Below are positions 13,001-23,215 of a DNA stretch of 64,000 bases, piece by piece. This stretch comes from Symbiodinium kawagutii (Eukaryota > Sar > Dinophyceae > Suessiales > Symbiodiniaceae): assembly GCA_009767595.1 (NCBI GenBank), contig VSDK01018975.1:98714-162713 (forward strand), written 5' to 3'. The translations under genes and the position numbers were made by a program. A model generated the notes under the pieces. That model was not told the origin of the DNA and did not search any database. It saw only the letters and a list, made by a program, of their open reading frames with translations. Every line of letters begins with the position of its first letter. Within the stretch, counting starts at the first letter, position 1.

Positions 13001-16000
13001 CGTCCTCCTGGGTTGGGCGGACCATGGTGAACGAACCCATCGTTCCCAGGTGAGCGGCCATGAAGGCGGATCGGTCCAGGTTTGGAATCTCTTGGAGGAG
13101 CGGGGCGCCGGTGAGGTCGTGTGCGTTGTTCGGGGGGGATGACGGAATCTGGTTGGTAACAACAGGGGCTGATGACCAACCACTATAGTTATAGTAAACA
13201 AAAGGAGATATGAAACAACAGGGGATTACTGTAATTATTTTAGTTTGTGATGGTGGCAGATGTAACGGTTTTTGATGGACAATGACCAACAAAGAGAGTG
13301 GTTTGCAAATAGTGGTGTGAATGTTGGTGTGGGGTTTGTAATGGTTTGTGATGGTGGCAAATGGTGGTTACCATAACAATCGGGGATAATGACCAACAAT
13401 AGTGGTTGGTGTTACTGTCTTTTTTTTGCAGGGGATCATGGAATTGGCTGAGAATTAAAAAGCTGAGAGTTGAGCGCTAAAATCAGCGCTGCCCCGAAAA
13501 ATGTCCAGAACATCACGGCCGAATTGACGTAAATTTGCTGTTGTGAGAGATTTCACTTGTGATCGCAGCACTGGCAGGGCCAAGATGCGAACCCTCACAT
13601 CTTGGAAGGCCGACACCAAGGATTGGTGCAGGCGGGAAAGCAGGACGATTCTTCCAGCTGGGATTGAGAAGCAAACATTCCAAGGCTTTGTTAGGTAAAG
13701 GTGCCCCGATTTATGAAAGACCCACATCCCGTATCTATCCACCATTGCAAGTTTTGCCATAGCTGAGGATTCAACATTGAGCATGCGATGGTTTATGAAC
13801 AGCGGATCCTTCACTGACTTGACCGTACGCTATTCACTTCACCCTTGAGCCACTGTTTTTACAGGGGATCTTCATCCAGTTGGAGCTGGGCATAACTGCA
13901 GTGCCCAGCGTGGATGACCGGGTTCCTGTTGAAATGCCAGCCAGCAACGGCCCATGGTTCTACTACCTGGTGCTAGCCACAGCTTTGAAAATTGCTCGTT
14001 TGGTTCTCTTTGGTTCACTATATACCCCTATTTGCAAGTGGTTTTCTTGACTTGGTGAGAAGATTTATACAAGTTCCATCATTCTTGGGATCAGTCAGGG
14101 AGGGGCCCTGTTCCAGGAGCATGTGATGCTATGATAAACTATGATGAATCAATTTTGTAAATGTGCTGGTTGTCGAATTGTTTTGTAGGTTTTGCGTGGG
14201 GTGGTCTATGTCTCACGTTGGTAAGGAGGGAGAGTTCAATGATAATGAATGGTTAGCAATATGGTTGAGAGAGAGTATTGATTAAATGCTAGGTGTGTGT
14301 GTTTTTTTTTGCTCGTTGTCCCAGCGGTTGATTTACCTGGTCCTTGATTTCCCCATCCTTGTTTTTTACCAACAAGGTGTTACCTAAAAAAATCGAGGTT
14401 TTCCTTGGTTTTCCTAAGGGTTTTCCCGAGTTGACCTGGTTTTCCCTGTCGAAATCCCTGGTTTCACCTCGGGGCGCATCATCCGCGGCAGGTGGTGCAA
14501 GCGGACTTTCTCCGAGCCGCGGCGGCCAGCGGCTCCGACGACGGGATTTATTGCACCCGGGCGAGCGCCAGCTGCGTCGTTCCGTTTCGATCTACCCGGT
14601 GCTTGGAAATGCTGGGGATCCAACCTGTGATGGTTGTAAGATGCTGTGATGTAAGCCCGGGATCAGTAAACCATAGGTTGATGATCATAGGGGGTGTGCC
14701 ACAAAAGCCGACTGGTGTTTGTTTTAAAATGATAACTCCCCCACTGCATCAGCCGGTGTTTGTTTTAAATAATCTGGGGCTTACATTAATCCGAAGCTGT
14801 GGGTGTCATGGCAAGGGATTGGCCAGGAATGATTATAGCTATAGCCATTTGGTCGGTGTTTCGATTGGAATTTTTGATTTGTTCCCGAATGACTTTGGGA
14901 AGGTCGGCTGGTTGAATATGATACTTTCTCGGGGGGGTTGAAACCGCCAACAGTACATGGTTGTATCAATTTTAAAATTTGTGCTTGTCCAAGTAATCTT
15001 GGACCAATGGTCAGTGGTCGGTCCATAGCAATAGCCCACTAGTTTGAAGCAAATAGCTTGTACATATCAAAAATAGGTAGTTTGTTAATCACATGGATCG
15101 ACTATTCTGTCATTACAGTCTTAGAGTGCGTTAGTTATGTAGCTGGTGCGGTGGAACTTAACGTGCGACAAAATGCCATTTGACAGCAATGGAGAGAGAG
15201 ATGAACGTAAGTATGAAACAACATGTATGAAACACATCATTGCCAGGTTGCATTAAGGATTGGCACTTGGATTTAGTACCATATGACAGTGGTCGTTCAA
15301 CCATTAGGTGCCGGAATGGTGGTTGGATCCGGTCAAACCAAGAGGGTGCATCACAATTTGATGCAGTGAAATGGTGTTTTTTGTTGCCGGAAGTTGGTTG
15401 TGTCATGTGGTGTCAAGCGCGCCCAATAGGCCCCACGAGGTTTAACGCAGACCATAGCACTTGTCAGTTTCGTGTCATGTGATGCTGCTTTGGATTGGGG
15501 GGACATTATGTGCACTCCTGCACCTCTAACAAGCAGTACTTCCAGGGCCATTTTGGGGTTGTCCACTTGGAGGATGGATCACTCCATCACCCTCCACACA
15601 GCTTGTTTGCAGCGAAACCGCTGGTTTTGGTGCGGTTTGCCACTAGCACCCCTCCCCACATGAGGCCATTGTCACTGCAGCTCAGGCATTTGGGATCTGT
15701 CTCGAATGGCAGCTCGTCATTGCAAGAGCTGATGGGGAGTTTCCCTGCGTCAACACTAAGGGAGCTTAAGATGCCATTTGTCAATCCCATTCGTTTCGCC
15801 ATGTTTTCCCATTTCCTGAGCCTCAACCCCCGATCAACTATGAACAGTGCAGCAATTCCAAGTTGGATCATAACAGTTTACACAACACATCTCTGCGATG
15901 GTGGTTTGGGGTTTGCTCCCTGCCAATCCAAAATGCGGCAAAGATGTGCAGGTTTCCCGGCTTGGGGATTGCCCCGGAAATGGATTCGATTTCCCAAGCT

Positions 16001-18064
16001 CATGGATTCTTTGCAGAATTGAAATCGGAATCAAAGGGAGCAAAAAAGGAACTGATTCACTGGTAAAGTCATGGATTTGCATTTGTTGGCAGTTTCCATG
16101 TCAAGCTTTGAAGGCAGAAGTGTTGAGAAATGTTTTTTTTCTTCCGTGCCAGCTTCTCTCTCAGTTCCTGTCTTTGAGGTGTGTACCTATTTGGTGCAGG
16201 GCTTCAATCAACAGTCCGTGCCTGGCTGAAGATGGCAGTCACTTTTGTTGATGTCATTCCATTGGCTACCCGAATTGTGATAGTTGTGATATGATGGGTC
16301 GGGACTTTCAAAGACTTTCCCCTTGACCCTTTTGCTACCTTTGGTCAAGAGATTCAATCCAGCGCGCTGGGAGGAAACCAAAATCTAGTACCTCGGTACC
16401 AATGATGCAGCACTTATGAGGTGACATATTGTTTCATCAGCTTTTGGTGATGCAAGGGTGCCACATGTGGAGCCCGAAGCTACTGCAAGTGTGGCTCATG
16501 GCAGATTTGAGTTGGCCCATGAGAATTGGCATGGCGCCCAATAGATGACTTGCGATCAGTCTCAGTACCTTGGGTCAGTGAAGTCCTTATTCCCTGCTTA
16601 CTGCTTAACTTGGCCCATGACAGCGATTCTGTGCTCTTTGGTTTGCAGATGCAGCAGGGTGCTTCTTGTCAGGTTCCTCTACTCTACTTGGAAACTGCTG
16701 ACCTATCCCCTTTTCATCTCATCAAGCCTCAAAAATCCATAATAAATCATCCATCAACTCCCAGCCATATGGCTTCGTGCCTGACCCTACTCTCCTTGCA
16801 TGTCCTTACTATCCAGCCCTGGCGGTACCTCCATACGCCCGCTGGAACCAGCCCTGGCCCTCAGCTGGTGTCAGGTTTGGTCCATGGATTCTTCCTTCGA
16901 CCAATCCTTCGCTGCACTCAGCGGCAGCTTCGATGGATCTCTGCACCTTTGGGATGTCCGAGGAGATGAACCTGTCCAAAGCGTCACGACACAACGGGGG
17001 GGCTTGAAGGCGTTCCTAAGGGATCCTAGACAAGGATCTATCCTGTTAGTGCCTCCAATTTCAATGCCGATTCTTTTTGCACGCGCTGTTTCAGGTTGCT
17101 TTTACCTTCGGTATTCAATCTTCCAGCCCATCTCAACTTGGAAGTATGATCCCAACTAATACCCCAACTGAATCCACTTTGCACCCGCCGATGCTGGATG
17201 CATCATATAGAATTACCACCGTGAAAATCGAAGCATTGAATCCATGTCACCTCAACTTTTGGCCATACTTTGTTGGAACAAGTCCGCACCAAGCTTCCGT
17301 TGACCCCGAATGAGTTGGTTTGCGGGTGGGGGCAAGCCAGTTTGTGGGCGCCGTTGGATCCTTATTTGTAGCCGAATGATGCGTCCGAGGTTGGCGAGGA
17401 AAGCATTCAGTCTGCACTTTGGCCACCAACTTTGATGCCAAACGTGCGGTCAGTGGAACCTACGATGGCCGCTTGCTCCTGTGGAATCTCCGAGATGGTA
17501 CTTGCGAACCTCGGGATGCAAAGGGATGCTGTTTTGGGAGTGTTCCATGGTGTTCCATGGTTTTCCATGGTTTTCCATGGTGTTCCATGGTATTTCATGG
17601 TATCATGGTGTTCTTATTTCAACTGTTTCAACTTCCATCCTTGGTTGTCCACACTGACAAGCCATGAAAGTTTCAGGTGTTAGGTGTTCGATGGCAAGTC
17701 ATTGTTATTGCATTGCCTCTCATGCCGCAGACATTGGCAGAGTGGTGGCCATCATCATCGCCGTCCTCATCAGTTGTGACAGATCGTGATCGGCCAACAA
17801 GATTCAACAAGCGGAATTGTTTTTTATATATATAATGTTTGAAGTTTAGAATGCCAATGAGTCTTGTTGATAAAACCAGCCTCATATAGCATCCTAAGGG
17901 TTATATAGGACTGTGGGCACTCAAAGAACTGGAGCTCTTTGCCCCTAGAGGTGGTCAAACATCTTTGGATGTCACCCATGCGAAGTGTCCACCCTTCCTT
18001 TGCTCAAGGAAATCTGTGAGGAAAGCCATGAGGGCGCCATTCGGTCAGTCGTGGCCCACTTCGA
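10025..18064 (+). CDS. Multi-exon WD40-repeat protein (exons within this span)
   Basis: At least seven WD40 repeats can be read on the + strand. Exons: about 10025-10098 (EDGSIKYWDLD); about 10256-10350; 10446-10589 (ISGSADTSLMLWDLE); 11059 to about 11160 (GHSGAVCCVS, then VSGSDDGTLRLW); 12000-12111 joined in phase to 13050-13110 (VSGHEGGSVQVWNL); about 14492-14608 (ASGSDDG); 16875-17001 (LSGSFDGSLHLWDV) joined in phase to 17411-17497 (AVSGTYDGRLLLWNL); 18009-18064 (HEGAIRSVVAH). The joins 10350/10446 and 10589/11059 are also in phase. The donor after 17001 is GC; others are GT. WD40 propellers are usually protein-interaction scaffolds, but this sequence does not reveal the partner. Start, stop and some exons are unplaced, and the orphan patches upstream may be its 5' part. 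The repeats are certain; treating them all as one gene is inference. Confidence 0.8.
10641..10680. repeat. (GGT)n microsatellite
   Basis: A run of about 12 GGT units, with one GTA interruption, lies in the intron just after the WD40 exon ending at 10589. It produces the poly-Gly and poly-Thr artefact frames on the two strands. Confidence 0.9.
11271..11340. repeat. Dispersed repeat, copy also at 29246-29314
   Basis: A 70-bp segment matching 29246-29314 at roughly 84% by eye, including GGGTTTTGACC and CACTGCCAAA-like blocks. Both copies lie in non-coding DNA, this one in a WD40-gene intron. It is a candidate small transposable or introner family with no open frame. Confidence 0.6.
11527..11663. 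mobile_element. Short inverted-repeat element (introner-like), 137 bp
   Basis: Begins CTGGTTGGTGGTTTTCAAC and ends CTCAACCACCAACCAG, so the two ends form an inverted repeat of 13 bp (CTGGTTGGTGGTT). Related elements occur at 22827-22926, 35663-35762 and 50402-50487. This copy is longer and is followed by further partial ends (near 11859 and 11900), suggesting nested or serial insertions. It lies in the intron between WD40 exons 11059 and 12000. Confidence 0.65.
13865..13973 (+). CDS. Exon-like patch between WD40 exons
   Basis: After a strong acceptor (CACTGTTTTTACAG) the frame reads GIFIQLELGITAVPSVDDRV, then PVEMPASNGPWFYYLVL. It has good coding composition and lies between WD40 exons 13050 and 14492. 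It does not match a WD repeat, and its phase does not fit directly behind the 13110 donor, so an exon may be missing between them. It could be a linker or insertion of the WD40 protein. The downstream end is approximate. Confidence 0.4.
17541..17600. repeat. 10-bp tandem repeat, CCATGG-phased
   Basis: Six consecutive units of the type TGTTCCATGG or TTTTCCATGG, in exact 10-bp register, start 43 nt after the WD40 exon that ends near 17497. Each unit contains the palindrome CCATGG (CATGG in the last). It lies in intron sequence if the donor at 17498 is used. Confidence 0.85.
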
Positions 18065-18450
18065 GTGAAAAAAAGTGCAGCAGCCGCGGACCGCAATGAC
18101 CGCAATGAAGTCTCAGACCATACGAAAGGGTACTGCGAACTGCACAACTGCACGGTGTGGGCGTCCAGACCTTGTGAAACCTACAAGAAAGGGTCCCCCA
18201 ACGTGGTAACTTGAGAAGGCAGGAAAATTATGTGCCGCTCCAGTGCAATGATGGTCGTGACTGTCATATTATGCCGCATTTGGCACAGTGCCATGCTGAT
18301 TATGTTTATATGTTTGTCGTTCGAGGACCTCATTCAAAGATTTCATTTGTGCACCGAGAGGTGCTACAGAATGCCATGGCTGGTCATAGGTAATGATTTA
18401 GATGCCAAGGTGCCCTGATTTCCGAGCGATTGTTGGAACGCCAGCCAGCC

Positions 18451-21400
18451 ATGAAATCGGCGGATGCTAATGTTGCCAAGGTCAACAACAGGGCGATTCC
18501 TTGATGTCACGGCTGGGCAAAGCTCCTCGAATCAAAACGCTTGTGGGATGACGGACGGATGGATGGCTGGCAATGTTAACGTGGAAGCTACCACGAGCAT
18601 GTCGAAAATTTAGGTACGTGCGTAATTATGGCACATGTGAAAATGCAATGCCATATGAATCAGAAAAGCATCACCAACTGATAGATGGGCAATTCCCAAT
18701 GTTCATTCACTAGTTGTGCACTGTGCTAATTTTTCCTTGAACTGCAAATCTTTCAAAACCTCCTGCCATCCTCCAATCCAACCAGCAGAAGCAATTCACA
18801 GTTGCCCACAGCCTTGAGATTTCAGGTAGGTCTCCACCATGGTGAACCACCAACTGGGCTCATCGCTGCCCTAGGTAGGCAACATCTACTGCCTGGGCCG
18901 AAAGTTGGGGAGCGGATCCTTTGGTGAGATCTACTACGCGGTTGATTCCCAGTCGGGGCGCCCAGAGATCGGAGCAGCCGGGCATGTTGCTTGAGGCAAA
19001 TGGCTGACTCATGCTATTCTCAGGGCCTGAGTGAGTCCAAATTCGGTTGACAAACTTGAAGACCTGAGTCCAGAAACGACCAAGGACGGGGAAGGAATTG
19101 GCTGTGAAGTTGGAACGCGTGGACAGCAAGCACCCAATGCTCTTGTATGAGGTGCCGGATGGGGCGGTGGCCATGGACACGGCCGATGCCAAGCATTGAA
19201 GTCAATCTGCTGTCAGCTGAAGGCTTTGACATTGCAGCATATGGCTTTGGGTCGTGAACATCCCATAAAGAGATAGAGTGGTTTCTCTTGTTTGGATTTT
19301 CACCCACTTCTAGCCACTGTTCACCCATATGAGCCATAGTCACTCACAGTCAACACATGTTTTCATTAGAACATATCAAAAATCATCAAGACTGGGGTGG
19401 TTATTTTCCTTAATTATGGGAATATCGCCAGCTCATCAGGACATCAAATAGCAAAAAATAAAGCACTTGCCATGTCCTTTTTGAGCCATATGGAGCTGGT
19501 TGGTCACCATTATGATTAGTTGCTTGATTAACTAGACATCAGTGATAATTATGTGATACATCATGTGATTATCATTGATGTTCATAACATTGATTGGCAG
19601 CAATGATTATCATCATAAATTCTTTCAAGATTGATGATATAGCCATCAATCATGTATTAATTATCACCAAGCCTCAGTTGGATACGCGGTGAAGCATTGG
19701 CCACCGCCGCGGTGAACCGCTGCTTTTCAAGGCCAAGCTGCTGAAGCATTTGGAGGGCGCGCCAGGTTTTGCATCGGCTCCTTGACAGGGAATCCATGAA
19801 AGCTGGGCCATGGGCAGGTTGCCCTCAGAGTCATATAGCTAGTTGGGGGCCCTTGGAATTGGGAACCCAAATGTATTTATTGGTTGGTTTATTATGCTTT
19901 ACTACTGTAAATGGTTATCAATACATTATGCTGATATTGGATGATTTGGGAGGTCCGCTATTTTGAGAAACACCCTAATCAAGGGCATCGCTTTCTCAAT
20001 GAACGAAGCGGGGCAGAGGCAGTTTCAGTCAGGGAGCAGGAATTCATGCCTGACGGCATTTGGACGCATGGCTTCCCGATGCTTTCTCCGGAATTTCACC
20101 GAGGTTTATTTTTCAGACTCACAAGGCTCGGGAACTGATGGAGTGAAGAAGCAAGGATGGGGTTCAGTATCCCCAGGAGGTTGTTCTTCCCCCTCAAACT
20201 ATTTGAAATGGAATTTTGGGCAGGACATCAACAGTTTTGGGGCTGCCCCAAAGTTAAAGATTGAAGTTCTGAAGGTGACCATAGAGTTGGATACAGCTTT
20301 CAATTTTCCATCATCGCTTCACAGTGTACTCAACTAACTTCCCAGTAACAGCTTAGCTCTTGGATGCTTCGCTTGCGGAAACCATCCCGGAGTCTCACCA
20401 TTCGACCCTCAATTCCGCCTCGATTCCAAACATCCAAAGCCAGGCCTCAGCTCCCCAAGTTTCGACTGCCAGTGCTGCCAGGTGACTTCAACATCATGGT
20501 GATGGATTTGCTAGGTCCGTCCCTGGAGGATTTGTTCAACATTTGCCGGCGGAGGCCGGCGCGCAGTGAAACCCTTGCAGTTGGTGATCGAAGTAACGTG
20601 GACATCCTGCATGAGGACTGGTGTAAACTGGAGTATCCAGAAGTTGCATTTGCTCACCATTTTAAACATTACCGTTGGAGATCACCAATCGTCCCGAACT
20701 TGGCAACATGTTTGATGGGTTCAGTGGAGCAACCACCGTTTTAGAGATTGTCATCCCATTTTTCCCTCAAATAGCCCTGGATCATCCCCTAGAGTCAAGA
20801 CTCATCCACTATGACCGTGAAAAAATACAGTCGAAAAAAACGTGGAAAAATTGGCACAGTCGGATTTCCAAAGGTGAGGAATGCCATGGCTGCCACGGTG
20901 CATGATTGGTTGATACCTTTGACCTGGCCGCCAGATTCAGCCTTCGAACGCTATTGATGTTGGCAGATCAGATGCTTTACAGGTCCCAGGGATGCAGTGG
21001 GCTCCGGCTTCCAGGGGCTTCTCAGGGGCTTCCCCAAGTGAAGCAACTTGGGTGGAGCTACGACGTTGATTAAGCATCAGTTGAATATGTACTTAATCAT
21101 AGTGACACAATAGCTATAAGGCTATATAAAATGGTCATAATGCAGGTTTAATTATGTACATTTGCTCTAGTATCTATAATTGAGAAGTTCAAAACTGCTG
21201 GATACTTCGATCCAAAGACTTGCAGAATAGCCTGGTGATGCCTACATGGTGATATATATAAATTTGAGTAGAAGAAATGGTTGCTTGATGGATCTTGCCA
21301 CATGATAATCATGGATTTCACCAAGGACTCACCCCGCACAATCTCTCCAAAATACAACCTTTGTCGGGAAGAATGGTCCCGAGGTACCAAATTTGGCTAT

Positions 21401-23171
21401 GTTGAGCTTTGATACCTGCATATACCTGCAAGACATGTCACGCGTGAGGCCAGTACCACAACAGATTGTTAAAATTCAGCGGAGGGTCATGCCCGCGGTT
21501 TGATGAGGATTGAGTATTTGCATTCCAAAGACTTCATCCATCGCGATATCAAGCCTGACAACTTCCTGATTGGTGGCAGCAAAAAGTCCCACGTTTTGTA
21601 CCTCATCGATTTTGGCCTCGCCAAGAAGTACAGGCCTGGCCTGAAGGGCGGGGTGCATGGCCGGGTGTAAGGGTAGATAGGTTGTCCGACTTTGAGGATC
21701 TTGTTTTGTGCAGGCACTGGGCTTTAAAATGGTGTGCTCTCTTCTGAAGATTTGGAATCAATTATTTATTTCATATTGTTTCTGTACTTCTTTCCCTCAG
21801 GTTGAAACCGTTGCTTTGATGCTACGCTTTTGAGGAAGGGGATTCCTAGCACATGATGCACACCACATGCATCCTAATGGACGAGATGAGATCTTCCACC
21901 AGGTGGGGGGGTTGCCCAGCACGGATCCAGCCATGGTGGTGAAGCCGCCAGCGTTGCCAGGGATTCCAAGTGCAACCACATCCCCTACAAGGTGCGGCCA
22001 GATGTTGCCCGGGGAAGGCTTGAGCACGGAATTGCACGAGATTGGCCGTGGAACATGTGGAACTCAATGAATTCGTTGTGTTCGATCCCGTGGTGAGGCT
22101 AGTTGGGTGGGGACCATGTCCATTCAAGTCCGACATGTGTATTGACTACTTGCATCTAATACATGCACAATGGTGTGTAAACATCCTTTAGCCATCTCTA
22201 TTCCACGATAGTTCCTGCTCAGTTCTGCACCATATAGGATGATCACACCATGCCAATCGGCACTAAGTCCCCCCTCAGGACAACAAGAGCATGACCGGCA
22301 CGGCACGCTATGCTTCAGCCCCGTCCCCAGAGCTTTTCTCGGGGAGAAACGGGAATTTGAATTCGAAGTGATCATGGCCGCTTTCCACTGCAACTCATTT
22401 TTTCATATGTTTTCTTGATTTTAATGACCACAAGTTTGGCATGTTTAGGCTGAACTTGTTGGGCATGCTTAGGCTGAAATTATTGGCCGTCACAATAATA
22501 AAAGTCTCAGAAATTCAGATCACATGTTTGGGACCCAAACCATCTCAGTAATTCACCCTAGCAGGAAAGGTTTACTAAGCATTTTCGAGGTCACCCATCA
22601 TCACCAGTGTTTTCCATATGTTCGCTCCAGGCACAGGGAACAGGTGGTTGTTTCAGCACAAACGGGAGGACCGCTGGGTGAATGGTTGCAGCGGACCAAT
22701 GTTGAAAGCGGAATGTTTTTTGGTCCATAGTATGCATTGATGCTTCTACCCCATTCACACGACAGTCGTTCATGTTGTTGGAGAAGAGATGCCAAATTGT
22801 TCAGTGACAACGTTTCCAAATGATTACTGGTTGGTGGTTTCAAACATTGCTTTTTTTCACTCGTAACCATTAACAAATGGTTGGTTGACACATATTTTTT
22901 ATAGGGGTGGTTCAACCACCAACCAGAATCTAATATGCAGATATTTCGGATGGCAACGTGTGCCTTGGACATCCTTGGGGTCCGGTGGTGAACCCCACCG
23001 TCACCGTCGTGGCAGATCTCCGACTGCGCTGTGCCAAGGTCAACGCTCACCGCGGCATCGAACAAAGCCGGCGCGACGACATTGAAGCGATCGGCGCCAT
23101 GGCGGCAGTTGCTTCGGGTGGGGAAATGGTGGGCCATGGCTTGCCATGGCGCCAGCTAGGCACCAGCAATG

Positions 23172-23215
<44 letters not shown>

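Noticed and set aside
12906..13292. Minus-strand open frame of 128 codons with a plausible-looking peptide
   Set aside because: The + strand of the same bases holds a WD40 half-repeat (VSGHEGGSVQVWNL) with a good acceptor and GTGAGG donor that joins the previous WD40 exon in phase, so the minus frame is a shadow.
13455..13814. Minus-strand open frame of 119 codons, leucine-rich
   Set aside because: Antisense to a WD40-gene intron, with no splice sites and no neighbour to chain to; composition alone is not enough.
15495..16022. + strand frame of 175 codons
   Set aside because: Codon use and residue order look random and a minus-strand frame of similar quality overlaps it. It lies in a WD40-gene intron.
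19963..20337. + strand frame of 124 codons inside the CK1 gene
   Set aside because: It lies in the intron between exons 4 and 5, does not resemble the missing CK1 segment and has no splice support.
22601..23137. Minus-strand frame of 178 codons
   Set aside because: It runs antisense through CK1 exon 10 and through the introner-like element.
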